The notes under the pieces: generated by a model
Told to the model about the DNA's origin: nothing
Seen by the model: only the letters and a program-made list of their open reading frames with translations
The model's database searches: none
Shown here: piece by piece, positions 1 to 9,108 of the stretch
Position numbering within the stretch: the first letter of the stretch is position 1
How the letters are laid out: each line of letters opens with the position of its first letter
Assembly: GCF_041199985.1 (NCBI RefSeq)
Contig: NZ_CP165647.1
Coordinates: 1,054,001 to 1,118,000 of the forward strand
Origin: Leptotrichia sp. HSP-536
GTDB taxonomy: Bacteria; Fusobacteriota; Fusobacteriia; Fusobacteriales; Leptotrichiaceae
Reading direction: 5' to 3'
Length of the DNA: 64,000 bases
Translations under genes and position numbers: made by a program

Positions 1-105
1 TATTGATAGAAATATAACTCCGCTCAATACCAAAAAAATACTTTTTAAAAATTCTTTTTCTTTTGTTTTAATTTTTATAACACCATTTAAAATATTTTGT
101 TTCAT
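1..105 (-). CDS. N-terminus of an unidentified membrane protein (runs off the window)
   Basis: The reverse strand has an ATG at 105 with a GGAGGT ribosome-binding site at 112-117. A second ATG at 111 abuts that site and is unlikely to be used. The frame stays open to the window edge (35 codons). The peptide is a basic, lysine-rich start (MKQNILNGVIKIKTKEK) followed by a hydrophobic stretch (FLKSIFLVLSGVIFLSI) that looks like a first membrane helix. A BioY-type vitamin transporter subunit is one possibility, but too little is visible to name it. Confidence 0.5.
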   Translation of the reverse strand, partial: MKQNILNGVIKIKTKEKEFLKSIFLVLSGVIFLSI

Positions 106-239
106 AAACATACCTCCACGATTTTTAATTTTATAGTATTGTAACACCTGTTATATAAAAAGTCAATAAAATTTTATGATAGATGTTTAAACATTGTGAA
201 GTATTAATAAACTAAGATTCAACTGTTATTTTTATGTAA

Positions 240-470
240 CAAATTTATTCAAATTCTCCAGCAGCAAAATACGGACTTAAAGTAAATGATGTAATTTTGG
301 AAATTAATGGAAAACGTGTAACCTCGGCAGGAGCATTTATTGGAGAGCTTGCAGCTAAAAAAATTGGAGAAACAGTTAATTTAAAAGTAGCATCAAATGG
401 AAAAGAAAAAAATATTTCTATGAAATTAGAAGCGTTTAATTATTCACAACAGCAAACAAGAACACAGTAA
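240..470 (+). pseudogene. 5'-truncated PDZ-domain relic (HtrA/DegP-like protease C-terminus)
   Basis: The frame from just after a stop at 237-239 to the TAA at 468-470 encodes SPAAKYGLKVNDVILEINGK followed by a typical PDZ strand/helix pattern. This matches the carboxylate-binding PDZ domain of HtrA/DegP-type serine proteases. There is no start codon, no ribosome-binding site and no protease domain upstream, so only the last ~75 codons remain. It ends just before a terminator hairpin, as expected for the 3' end of a formerly complete gene. I read it as a deletion relic rather than a functional small gene. Confidence 0.6.
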
Positions 471-500
471 AGAAGATAAAACAAAAATCAGAAGTTATAG

Positions 501-543
501 AAAAATAGGCTTTCCCGAAAGTTTTTTGAGATAGCCTATTTTC
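501..543. terminator. Bidirectional terminator between PDZ relic and kinase
   Basis: AAAATAGGCT (502-511) pairs with AGCCTATTTT (533-542). The A- and T-rich flanks let it work for both converging genes. Confidence 0.6.
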
Positions 544-551
544 TTATTTAT

Positions 552-1853
552 TCATTCATTTTTATAATCAATTTTTTTAAACTGTATTTTTACATCAATT
601 CCATCTTTCCTATTTTCTATATAAATTTTTCCATCGTTTAGTAAAATTATGTCTTTGATAATTGGAAGTCCAAGTCCCGAGCCTTTTTTAGCATTTTTAC
701 CTTGAAAATTACGATTAAACAGATTTTTCTTTTCTTCTTCAGGAATCCCTTCTCCATAATTTCTTACAATAATTTCGACTATTTCATCTTCTTTTGCAAG
801 TAATTCAATATTTCCTATAGAATATTTAATACAGTTATCAATTAATCCACGTAAAACTTCTGAAATTAAATTTTTATCAATAAAAATATTTATTTCATTA
901 TCCACTTTTATTATAATTTCATTTTTAATATTTAAAAGTTCATAATCTTTTTTTATTTTCTCGAAAAGCTGTTTTACATCAGTAATTTCCTTTTTTATAG
1001 TTATTTTTTCAAGATTTGAATTTAAAAATAGTGTATTGATTATTCTTTCAATATTTTTTACTTCAAGATTTAGATTTTCGATAGCCTCATTCAATAAATC
1101 TTCATCATCTTTTCCCCATTTTAATATATCTAAATAACCTTTCATTATAGCAAGTGGTGTTTTTAATTCATGTGATACATTGGAAGTAAATGTTTTTTGG
1201 CTTTTTATAATTTCCTTTTTTTTATTAAAGGTTTCATTTAAAACATCAATTAATTCTCCAATTTCATCATCTCGTGTCTTTGTTAATTGTAAATCAATGT
1301 TATGTTTACTCATTTCATTACTTTGAGAAATTATATTTGAAAGCGGAGTCAAGACATGTTCTGCTACAATTTTGGAAATTATAATAATCGAGATTGTTAT
1401 TAAAACAAACATTGCAAGCATAACGTACAAAAGTTCATGCGCTTCCATAAATTCAAAATTCCGTATGACATAATATTTTGATTTGTATCCATCATAAATT
1501 TTTTTATAGATAAATCTGTCCCATTTTGTTTTAAGTTTATTTGATTCAAATTTTTTTAACTTAAAGCTTTCTTCATCATCTGTTAAATAAATGAATTTTC
1601 CATTTCTTAAAACTGCAAGGGAAATATATTCTTTATCAGCATAATCATATTTTTCATAAGTTTCTTTTAATTTATTGTCTGGAACCTTATCTAATTTTTC
1701 AATAACAACAGGAATTAATTTATCCATTTCCTTAGTTTCTGTTTCAACGGCTGTATGAATCAAAAAAATTGTCATTGATAAAATAATAATAAATGAAATA
1801 AAAACAAGGCTTACTGTATTCGCAATAATTATTTTGTCTTTTATTTTTTTCAT
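552..1853 (-). CDS. Sensor histidine kinase, HAMP/HisKA type
   Basis: A 433-residue membrane kinase. Membrane helices at about 8-32 and 141-160 flank a ~108-residue extracytoplasmic sensor region. A HAMP linker follows (about 161-215), then a HisKA dimerisation helix with phospho-acceptor His228 in SHELKTP. The ATPase domain shows the N box (LIDNCIKY), G1 box (NYGEGIP) and G2 box (GSGLGLPI). The start overlaps the end of the upstream response regulator by 4 bases (ATGA), so the two are translationally coupled and almost certainly cognate. The signal sensed cannot be deduced; there is no metal-binding or PAS motif in the sensor region. Confidence 0.93.
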   Translation of the reverse strand: MKKIKDKIIIANTVSLVFISFIIILSMTIFLIHTAVETETKEMDKLIPVVIEKLDKVPDNKLKETYEKYDYADKEYISLAVLRNGKFIYLTDDEESFKLKKFESNKLKTKWDRFIYKKIYDGYKSKYYVIRNFEFMEAHELLYVMLAMFVLITISIIIISKIVAEHVLTPLSNIISQSNEMSKHNIDLQLTKTRDDEIGELIDVLNETFNKKKEIIKSQKTFTSNVSHELKTPLAIMKGYLDILKWGKDDEDLLNEAIENLNLEVKNIERIINTLFLNSNLEKITIKKEITDVKQLFEKIKKDYELLNIKNEIIIKVDNEINIFIDKNLISEVLRGLIDNCIKYSIGNIELLAKEDEIVEIIVRNYGEGIPEEEKKNLFNRNFQGKNAKKGSGLGLPIIKDIILLNDGKIYIENRKDGIDVKIQFKKIDYKNE

Positions 1854-2497
1854 ATTTTTAAAATGTAGCCAATCCCTCTCATTGTTTTAATTTTTTCCTT
1901 TCCTAGTTTTTGCCTTATTTTCTTTATTGTGCTGTCAAGAAGATTGTCACTTGCTTCCCATCCCCATATTTTTTCAATAATTTTATCCCTTAAAACAATT
2001 TCTTCCTTATTTTCAATTAACAGTTTTACAAGTTCAAATTCTGTTTTTGTCAATAAAATAGGGACATTTTCTAAATAAAGGGAATAATTTTGCAGATTTA
2101 ATGTTAAAGTTTTGTAGGTAATTTGAGAAATTTTTTCTTTTCTAATATTTATATTAATCCTTGCTTCTAATTCCAAAAAATCAAAAGGCTTTGTAACATA
2201 GTCACTTGCTCCAGATTTTAGCAAATCAACTTTTTCTTCTACATTGTTTTTGGCAGAAACGACAATTATAGGAACTTCTGATATTTTTCTAACATTTTTG
2301 CAAACTTCATTTCCCTCCATTGAAGGAAGTCCTAAATCCAAAAGCATTAAGTCGTAAAAATCTCTTTTTTTATCAATTTCATTTAATGCGTCAATTCCAT
2401 TTTCAATTATTGTTATTTCATGATTTTTTCGCTCTAGCTGTAATTTTAAAATTCGTGAAATTTTTTTTTCGTCTTCAACAATTAGTATTTTTCCCAT
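1850..2497 (-). CDS. OmpR/PhoB-family response regulator
   Basis: A 215-residue DNA-binding response regulator. The receiver domain has the acidic pocket (VEDE), phospho-acceptor Asp54 in LLDLGLP, the conserved Ser81 and Lys103 (VTKP). The C-terminal winged helix ends in the family's usual TMRGIGYIL. It is the first gene of a two-gene reverse-strand operon with the kinase. The 65 bases to the divergent PAP2 gene are very AT-rich and probably hold promoters for both. Targets are unknown. Confidence 0.93.
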   Translation of the reverse strand: MGKILIVEDEKKISRILKLQLERKNHEITIIENGIDALNEIDKKRDFYDLMLLDLGLPSMEGNEVCKNVRKISEVPIIVVSAKNNVEEKVDLLKSGASDYVTKPFDFLELEARININIRKEKISQITYKTLTLNLQNYSLYLENVPILLTKTEFELVKLLIENKEEIVLRDKIIEKIWGWEASDNLLDSTIKKIRQKLGKEKIKTMRGIGYILKI

Positions 2498-2663
2498 TTT
2501 TCCCTTTCTAAAATTTATTCAGGTTAAATTCATTTTTAAATTTATTTTTTGTGGTATTATTATGTCATCGAAAATATTATATCGTAATTTTAAGAAAATA
2601 AAAAGATATAATTTTAAATTTAATTTTTATAAACTAAAAACAAAAAAGGAAAAGGTGATACCA

Positions 2664-3343
2664 TTGCAACTAACGAATAATATTTTTTTATTGACAGATT
2701 CTTTTTTAAACATTTATCATTTCTTTCAAAGTCTAGTATTTTTTATCATTCAGAAAATATTGAAAAATTTTTTCGTTTTATTACTAAATTTGGGGAAGGA
2801 TATTTTGAATTGTTATTGACAGCTGTATTACTATTATTCTTTTTATTCAATAAAAAAAAATATAATTATTTAAAAAAATATGTTTTAGCAGTAATTTTTA
2901 CTTTGCTTTCCACTCAAATCACAGTGAATATAATGAAAGTGCTATTTGCAAGAGCAAGACCATCGATAACTGTAAATCCTGAAAAATTTTATGGAATTAT
3001 GACTTTGATTAAAGATAGTTCATTTTGGAAAGGAAGTTATGTATCTTTTCCATCAGGACATACAATTACTATTTGGGGAACGATTTGGATTTTGTCTTTT
3101 ATCATAAAAGCAAAATTTACCAAAGTATCATTATTTATTTTAGGAATTTTAGTAGGAATGAGTCGTGTTTATTTAGTGCGTCATTGGACTACTGATGTTG
3201 TTGTGAGTGTCATTCTTTCGTATTTTATCGCAAAATTTGTGCATAAAAAAATGTTTGGAAATAAAGAAAGAATTGCGAAACCAAGTTTTGTTCCATATTA
3301 CAGAAAATTAAATGTTAGAATTTTTAAAAGAAGAGTTGCCTAA
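2664..3343 (+). CDS. PAP2-family phosphatase (frame shift near the N-terminus)
   Basis: An integral-membrane phosphatase of the PAP2 superfamily, which acts on lipid phosphates such as undecaprenyl pyrophosphate or phosphatidate. All three catalytic signatures are present: K-x6-RP (KVLFARARP), PSGH (FPSGHT) and SR-x5-H-x3-D (SRVYLVRHWTTD). The main frame is open only from 2681 and has no good start before a TTG at 2810, which would remove the conserved first region (ENIEKFFRFITKFGEGYFELL). A TTG at 2664 behind AAAGGTG reads LQLTNNIF in the other frame up to a T7 run at 2683-2689. The junction T-TTT-TTA (2684-2690) is in the phase needed for a -1 slip into the main frame. Either programmed slippage or a one-base deletion explains the break. 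The exact start is uncertain. Confidence 0.8.
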
Positions 3344-3513
3344 ATTAAAATACTTTTTACTAACTTTCTCAAATTATAAAGAATTGTTTCGAAAATAAAT
3401 TTTTTAAACAGTTCTTTTTTTATTATTGACTTATTATTAAAAATATAAAAAAATATAGAAAAGAAAGGAAAATTGAAATACAACGAAAAAATATTAATGG
3501 AAAAACGTAGAAA

Positions 3514-3606
3514 ATGCTTGGGTATTTGCCAAAAGCAAATTTTGAAGATGGTATAAGAAATTTTTTTGAGTGGTTTAAAAAGAAAGAAAATAGTTTTTTT
3601 TATTGA
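3514..3606 (+). pseudogene. Relic of an NAD-dependent sugar epimerase C-terminus
   Basis: A 30-codon open stretch reads GYLPKANFEDGIRNFFEWFK. It resembles the last helix region of UDP-sugar 4-epimerases and related short-chain dehydrogenases (pattern GY-P-x-(T/N)-F-E-x-GI-x-x-F-x-x-W). A TAG lies immediately upstream in frame and no other part of such an enzyme is present between 3344 and 3513. Inferred to be a decayed 3' end. A reverse-strand open frame covering the same bases is a low-complexity shadow. Confidence 0.45.
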
Positions 3607-3772
3607 AATACTATCAGATAATATTTTCCAAATCAATTTATTTAATAATCAAATGAAAGAAATTAGATTAAAATAGTAATTTTGAATATTTAAAAAAAGC
3701 TAAATTTGTTAGGTTTTCTTGAATGATTTACAATATATATTAAATCATATAAAAAATATATGCTATATATCG

Positions 3773-3802
3773 TTGACACATTTAATGATTTAGTATTATA
3801 AT
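3773..3802 (+). promoter_or_regulatory. Sigma-70 promoter of the aconitase gene
   Basis: TTGACA (3773-3778) and TATAAT (3797-3802) are separated by 18 bases, 40 bases upstream of the aconitase start. An AGGAGG ribosome-binding site follows at 3829-3834. Confidence 0.7.
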
Positions 3803-3841
3803 AATAATATGATTGAAAAGTTAAGTTAGGAGGATAGCAAT

Positions 3842-5812
3842 ATGGCTACGAATAAAAATTCAAGTAAAATGAGTTTAACTTATAAAATTTTGGCAAAAAA
3901 TCTTTTAAAAGGTGAGCTAAAAGCTGGAAATGAAATTGCGGTAAGAGTAAATCAGACACTTACACAGGATTCTACAGGAACTATGGCTTATTTACAGTTA
4001 AATGCGATGAATGTTGATAAAGTTGCAACTGAGGTTTCGGTGGCATATGTTGACCACAATATGCTGCAGTCAAGTTTTGAAAATGCAGATGATCACGAAT
4101 TTATTAAAACATCGGCTGCTAAACACAACATTATTTTTTCAAAACCAGGAAATGGAATTTGTCATAGATTGCATTTGGAGAGATTTGGAAAACCAGGGAA
4201 AATATTGATTGGTTCTGACAGTCATACTCCCACTGGTGGAGGGCTTGGAATGCTGGCAATAGGAGCTGGAGGGCTTGACGTTGCGATTGGTATGGCACGT
4301 GGGCTTTATTACTTGAAAGTTCCAAAAGTTTACAATATTGAATTAAGAGGAAAATTGCAGCCTTGGGTGTCAGCTAAAGATGTTATTTTGTATGTTTTGA
4401 AAGAGCTTACGGTAAAAGGCGGAGTCGGGTACGTAATGGAGTATACTGGAGAAGGAATTAAATCATTATCAGTTGAAGACAGGGCAACAATAACAAATAT
4501 GGGAGCGGAACTAGGGGCAACAACGTCAATTTTCCCAAGCGATGAATACACAAAAACTTTTTTGGAAAAACAGTCACGTGGAGAAGATTTTGTTGAACTG
4601 TTGCCAGATGAAGATGCTTTTTATGATGACAAGCTAATTGTCAATCTGAATGAATTAGTACCGCTTGCAGCATTTCCACATAGTCCTGATAATGTACATG
4701 AGATTCCTAAAGAAAAATTGAAAGTTGATCAAATTGCGATTGGTTCTTGTACAAACTCATCTTATTCGGATTTTATGAAACTTGCGGCGATTTTAGATGG
4801 AAAAAGAGTACATCCTGATGTAAGTCTTGTTTTATCGCCAGGCTCAAGCAATATTATGAAAATGATTTCAGAAAACAATGCTTTGGCTAAATTTATTGCA
4901 GCTGGAGCAAGATTACTGGAAGCTGCTTGTGGACCTTGTATTGGAATGGGGCAGGCACCAAAGACTAATGGAATTTCACTTAGAACATTTAACAGAAACT
5001 TTAAGGGACGATGTGGAACAATGAGTGCGGGAGTTTATCTTGTGAGTACAGAAACAGCTGCAGCATCAGCACTTACAGGATATTTGACAGACCCTAGAGA
5101 ATTAGGGGAAGAAATTATTATACAAGAGCCTGAAAAATTTGAAACATCAGACAATTACTTTATTTTCCCAAATGTTGATGAAAATGAAGCAAAAAAAGAA
5201 AGAGAAGCAGTAGAAATTATAATGGGACCAAATATCCAGCCATTTCCAATTGGAGAAGAGCTAAAAGATACTTTTACTAAAAAAGTGATTTTAAAAACAA
5301 AAGACAATATCACAACAGACGATATTTGTCCATCAAATGCTGCATTATTGCCGTTCCGTTCAAATATTCCAAAATTGTCTGAGCATTGCTTTGAAACAAT
5401 TATTCCAGATTTTAAGGAAAGAGCTGAAAAAAACAATGGAGGAATCGTTGTCGGAGGGGAAAATTATGGACAAGGTTCGAGCCGTGAACACGCTGCGTTA
5501 TTGCCGCTTTATCTTGGAATAAAGGCAGTTATTGCAAAATCCTTTGCGAGAATCCATAAAGCAAACTTAATAAACAGCGGAATTATCCCATTAGAATTTG
5601 AAAATGTGGAAGACTACAATAAAATTGATGAGTACGATGAATTACAATTATCGGACATAAAAAATTCGCTAAAAAATGGAACATTTATAATAAAAAATAT
5701 TACAAAAAATATTGAATTTCCTGCAAAATTTAATGGTTCTGAAAGAGAATTAAAAATACTGAAATTTGGAGGATACTTAAAATTTGCTACAAGTGATGAA
5801 TTTTTAAATTAA
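3842..5812 (+). CDS. acn: Aconitate hydratase
   Basis: Aconitase (656 residues) isomerises citrate to isocitrate through cis-aconitate using a [4Fe-4S] cluster in the cytoplasm. The cluster ligands are Cys303 (GSCTNSS), Cys363 and Cys366 (ACGPCIGMG). The substrate-loop signature GSDSHTPTGGGLG starts near residue 124, and the C-terminal swivel domain carries GENYGQGSSREHAA. The length matches the shorter mitochondrial/Aquifex-type aconitases rather than the ~900-residue AcnA/AcnB. The ATG at 3842 has AGGAGG eight bases upstream. It is followed by isocitrate dehydrogenase and citrate synthase in the same direction, so the three form the citrate-to-2-oxoglutarate segment, probably supplying glutamate. 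A 200-base gap with a degenerate mobile repeat separates it from the next gene. Confidence 0.96.
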   Translation: MATNKNSSKMSLTYKILAKNLLKGELKAGNEIAVRVNQTLTQDSTGTMAYLQLNAMNVDKVATEVSVAYVDHNMLQSSFENADDHEFIKTSAAKHNIIFSKPGNGICHRLHLERFGKPGKILIGSDSHTPTGGGLGMLAIGAGGLDVAIGMARGLYYLKVPKVYNIELRGKLQPWVSAKDVILYVLKELTVKGGVGYVMEYTGEGIKSLSVEDRATITNMGAELGATTSIFPSDEYTKTFLEKQSRGEDFVELLPDEDAFYDDKLIVNLNELVPLAAFPHSPDNVHEIPKEKLKVDQIAIGSCTNSSYSDFMKLAAILDGKRVHPDVSLVLSPGSSNIMKMISENNALAKFIAAGARLLEAACGPCIGMGQAPKTNGISLRTFNRNFKGRCGTMSAGVYLVSTETAAASALTGYLTDPRELGEEIIIQEPEKFETSDNYFIFPNVDENEAKKEREAVEIIMGPNIQPFPIGEELKDTFTKKVILKTKDNITTDDICPSNAALLPFRSNIPKLSEHCFETIIPDFKERAEKNNGGIVVGGENYGQGSSREHAALLPLYLGIKAVIAKSFARIHKANLINSGIIPLEFENVEDYNKIDEYDELQLSDIKNSLKNGTFIIKNITKNIEFPAKFNGSERELKILKFGGYLKFATSDEFLN

Positions 5813-5840
5813 TATTTAGAAACTAAATTTAAAAGTTATA

Positions 5841-5945
5841 TTGTTTGATAATTTAATATTTTTTATTTATGACAGGGGGGTCAAAGCCCCTTGTTTAATA
5901 GTGTTCATTTCATTATAATTCTAAATTTACATAGTTATCAAACAA
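5841..5945. repeat. Degenerate MITE-like inverted repeat
   Basis: TTGTTTGATAA (5841-5851) and its exact complement TTATCAAACAA (5935-5945) bracket a ~100 bp stretch. The interior (GGGGTCAAAGCCCCTTG, then TTCTAAAT and GTTATC) matches the better preserved element at 53491-53599. It appears to be an older copy of the same small element. Confidence 0.5.
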
Positions 5946-6014
5946 ATTTGATATATTTTTAGGAAGAATTTTATATAAAAATTAAAAATTGAAAAAAGAA
6001 GAGAGTGATTTATT

Positions 6015-7016
6015 ATGAAGAAAGTTACATTAATACCTGGAGATGGGATTGGATATGAAATATCTGAAAGTTTAGTTGAAATTTTTAAAGCTGCAAAAGT
6101 TCCAGTTGAATTTGAAACTGAAAATGCAGGGACAGATGTTTATGAAAAAACTGGAGAGCTGATTCCTGAAAGTCTTTATGAAAGCGTTGAAAAAAATAAA
6201 ATTGCTATAAAGGGACCGATTACTACGCCAATTGGAAAAGGTTTTAGAAGCATAAATGTGTATCTTAGAAAAAAATATGATTTGTATACGAACTTTAGAC
6301 CGTCAAGAAATTTACCAGGAATTGAAACACGTTATAAAAATATTGAATTGGCAATTTTTCGTGAAAATACAGAAGGAATTTACATTGGAGAAGAAAAATT
6401 TGAAGATGAGGAAAAAACAAGTGCAATCGCTATAAAAAGAATTACTAGAAAAGGAAGCGAAAGAATTATAAAAAGTGCATTTGAATATGCAAAAAATAAT
6501 AAAATTTCCAAAGTTACAGTTGTTCATAAAGCAAATATTTTAAAATATACTGACGGAATGTTTTTAGAAATTGCAAGAGAAGTTGCAAAAAATTATGAAG
6601 GAATTGATTTAGAAGAACTTATTATTGACAATATGTGTATGCAGCTTGTTACAAATCCAGAAAGATTTAAAGTGATTGTTACGATGAATTTATATGGGGA
6701 TATTTTATCGGACCTTGTAGCAGGACTTGTAGGTGGACTTGGAGTTGCTCCTGGAGCCAATATTGGAGATGATATTGCAATTTTTGAAGCTGTACACGGT
6801 TCAGCACCTGACATTGCAGGGCAAAATAAAGCAAATCCGCTTGCATTATTGCTTTCATCTTTGGAAATGCTAAAGTATCTTAACTTGAATGATTTTGCTC
6901 AAAAAATAGAAAATGCAATTTTAAAAACTTTGGAAAGTGACTGTAAAACTGGAGATTTAGGTGGAAACGCTACAACGACTGAATTTACAAAAAAAATTAT
7001 TGAAAATTTAGGATAG
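6015..7016 (+). CDS. icd: NAD-dependent isocitrate dehydrogenase
   Basis: A 333-residue beta-decarboxylating dehydrogenase that oxidises isocitrate to 2-oxoglutarate and CO2. It has the family start (TLIPGDGIGYEI), the substrate segment INVYLRKKYDLYTNFRPSRN, and the metal/isocitrate loop with D in MNLYGDILSDL. The cofactor loop reads HGSAPDIAG. Asp-Ile at the place where NADP enzymes have Lys-Tyr is the known signature of NAD specificity. The related isopropylmalate and homoisocitrate dehydrogenases are possible, but the neighbours (aconitase, citrate synthase) favour isocitrate. The citrate synthase start lies 9 bases after its stop. Confidence 0.92.
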   Translation: MKKVTLIPGDGIGYEISESLVEIFKAAKVPVEFETENAGTDVYEKTGELIPESLYESVEKNKIAIKGPITTPIGKGFRSINVYLRKKYDLYTNFRPSRNLPGIETRYKNIELAIFRENTEGIYIGEEKFEDEEKTSAIAIKRITRKGSERIIKSAFEYAKNNKISKVTVVHKANILKYTDGMFLEIAREVAKNYEGIDLEELIIDNMCMQLVTNPERFKVIVTMNLYGDILSDLVAGLVGGLGVAPGANIGDDIAIFEAVHGSAPDIAGQNKANPLALLLSSLEMLKYLNLNDFAQKIENAILKTLESDCKTGDLGGNATTTEFTKKIIENLG

Positions 7017-7025
7017 GAGGGCGTT

Positions 7026-8357
7026 ATGAAAAGTGATTTTATAAATGAACTCGGCATTTTATTTAACCAGAATAATTCTATTTCTGATGATGATTATAAC
7101 AAGTTAAATGTAAAAAGGGGGCTTAGGAATAAAAATGGAACAGGTGTTTTAGTTGGACTTACTAAAATCGGTTCGGTTCAAGGATATACGGTGGATAAAA
7201 AAGGGAAAAAAATTCCAGAGGAAGGAAAACTTTATTATCGTGGAATAGCTATTGATAAACTTGTAAAAAAATTTGGAAAAGAAAAAACTTTTGCTTTTGA
7301 GAAAACAATGTTTTTACTACTTTTTGGGAAAGTGCCTTCAAATTTTGAATTAAAGATGTTTATAAGTACAATAAAGGAGTATCGGCATTTGCCTGATGAA
7401 TTTATAGAAGATTTTATTTTGCGAAAACCTAGTGCAGATATTATGAATCAGCTGCAAAGGGCAGTCTTGTGTTTGTATACTTTAGATTCAAAACCAGATG
7501 ATGTTGATTTATCAAATCTTATTGACCAGTCATTAAATTTAATTGCAAAATTCCCAAGTTTACTTGTTTATTGTTATCAAGCCTGTAATTACAAACATTT
7601 TAATGAAAGTTTGATAATTCACAATCCAGTGGAGGAATACAGTATTGCGGAAAATATTCTTCATATGCTGAGAATTGACAATAAATTTACACCACTGGAA
7701 GCTGAAATACTGGATTTGATTTTAGTTATTCATGCAGAACACGGTGGAGGAAATAACTCGACTTTTACATCGCACGTGGTTTCTTCTACGAGGACGGACA
7801 CTTATTCATCAATTTCCGCTTCAATTGGTTCATTAAAAGGGCCTATGCACGGTGGAGCAAATTCAATGGTGACACAAATGATAGAAGATATGAAAAAAAA
7901 CACGAATCCTTATGATGAAGTAAAACTGAAGGAATATTTAAAAGGAATCTTTGAAAAACAATTATTTGACAAAAAAGGAAGAATCTATGGAATGGGGCAT
8001 GCAGTTTATACAATATCAGATCCACGGGCTGTAATTTTAAAGAAAAAGGCTTGCGAACTCGCACGTGAAAAAGATGCGCTTGAAGAATTTGAGTTATTTT
8101 CAAATGTTGAAAAATTTACTAAAGAAATAGGGAAAGAACTAAAAGGCAAAGATTTTGAAATTTGTGCAAATGTTGACTTGTATTCAGGGTTTGTCTATAA
8201 ACTTTTGAATATACCGTCAAATATATTTACACCGCTTTTTGCATTATCGAGGATAGCTAGCTGGAATGCACATAGGATGGAGCAGATTCTTGTAGATAAA
8301 AAATTGATAAGACCTGCCTATAAAGCGATTGATGAAGATGGAAACGTATTTTTATAG
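7026..8357 (+). CDS. gltA: Citrate synthase
   Basis: A 443-residue citrate synthase condensing oxaloacetate and acetyl-CoA. The active-site set is visible: His239 in HAEHGGGNNS, His275 in KGPMHGGAN, His325 in GMGHAVY and Asp332 in SDPRA. The ATG at 7026 follows GGAGGGCGTT directly after the isocitrate dehydrogenase stop, so the two are co-transcribed. With acn and icd it completes the oxidative TCA branch to 2-oxoglutarate. No other TCA enzymes are in the window, consistent with a biosynthetic rather than respiratory role (inference). A 2-methylcitrate synthase side activity cannot be excluded. Confidence 0.94.
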   Translation: MKSDFINELGILFNQNNSISDDDYNKLNVKRGLRNKNGTGVLVGLTKIGSVQGYTVDKKGKKIPEEGKLYYRGIAIDKLVKKFGKEKTFAFEKTMFLLLFGKVPSNFELKMFISTIKEYRHLPDEFIEDFILRKPSADIMNQLQRAVLCLYTLDSKPDDVDLSNLIDQSLNLIAKFPSLLVYCYQACNYKHFNESLIIHNPVEEYSIAENILHMLRIDNKFTPLEAEILDLILVIHAEHGGGNNSTFTSHVVSSTRTDTYSSISASIGSLKGPMHGGANSMVTQMIEDMKKNTNPYDEVKLKEYLKGIFEKQLFDKKGRIYGMGHAVYTISDPRAVILKKKACELAREKDALEEFELFSNVEKFTKEIGKELKGKDFEICANVDLYSGFVYKLLNIPSNIFTPLFALSRIASWNAHRMEQILVDKKLIRPAYKAIDEDGNVFL

Positions 8358-8372
8358 TATGAATAATAAAAT

Positions 8373-8424
8373 AAAAATATACTCAATAAACCGAATTAAG
8401 AATAAGTTTAAAGAGTATATTTTT
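8373..8424. terminator. Bidirectional terminator after citrate synthase
   Basis: AAAAATATACTC (8373-8384) pairs with GAGTATATTTTT (8413-8424) between two converging genes. Confidence 0.7.
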
Positions 8425-9056
8425 TATCTTTTTACAATAAAGAGTTTACCATCATTACTGTATTCAACTAGAAAGACATTATCAATATCAAAAACATTAT
8501 ATTTTGCCAATTCTTCCTGTAGCCATTCATCATTTTTTCCAATATGTTCTAGGTTTTCTTCTAAAACTTTTCCTTCTGAAACTAACAGGTTCGAATAATT
8601 TTTATCATTTTTCTGTATGACGATTAACTGTCCATTTGATTCCATAAATGCATCTTCAATATCTGATATTTTGAAAATGCCTTTCGTTCTTAACTTTGTG
8701 TAGAAATCAGGAATAGAAAGAGTTGCCTGAGCAAAATTTTCTGTTACCATTTTTCCGCCTTTTATTAAGTATACGATTTGTCCGTCTATCATTTTTTTTA
8801 CATTCTTGTTTGAATTTTTTAGAAAATCTATCGTTGTCATTAACAATCCCCATATTAACAGAACTATTAGAAACTGAACTATTGTTATGCTCGGATTGTA
8901 AATTACACCACCGATAATTCCCCCAAGAACATAGTTACCTATCTGATCTTCTGTTGAAGTTGGTGCTAGCTGGCTTCGTCCGTTTAAATTCATAAATACT
9001 ACCAAGGCAATAAATCCAATTGTCAGTTTTATCGCCACAGGAATTATAAAATCCAA
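8424..9056 (-). CDS. DUF421 (YetF/YcaP-type) membrane protein
   Basis: 210 residues. Hydrophobic helices at about 5-22, 42-57 and 58-75 are followed by a soluble domain. The segment GRSQLAPTSTEDQIGNYVLGG and the C-terminal GQLIVIQK region are characteristic of the DUF421/YetF family, whose members sit in the cytoplasmic membrane and whose function is poorly known. The neighbouring reverse-strand gene is a DUF3290 protein, the usual partner of DUF421 in other genomes. The pair is read from the DUF3290 gene downward with a 52-base gap. Confidence 0.85.
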   Translation of the reverse strand: MDFIIPVAIKLTIGFIALVVFMNLNGRSQLAPTSTEDQIGNYVLGGIIGGVIYNPSITIVQFLIVLLIWGLLMTTIDFLKNSNKNVKKMIDGQIVYLIKGGKMVTENFAQATLSIPDFYTKLRTKGIFKISDIEDAFMESNGQLIVIQKNDKNYSNLLVSEGKVLEENLEHIGKNDEWLQEELAKYNVFDIDNVFLVEYSNDGKLFIVKR

Positions 9057-9108
9057 ATTACATCATCTCACTTTCTTTACTATTTCTTGCTTTGAAAAAA
9101 ATTATTTT

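Noticed and set aside
3340..3636. 98-codon reverse-strand open frame
   Set aside because: Low-complexity Phe/Ile/Lys peptide without a ribosome-binding site, lying opposite an epimerase relic; typical shadow in AT-rich DNA.
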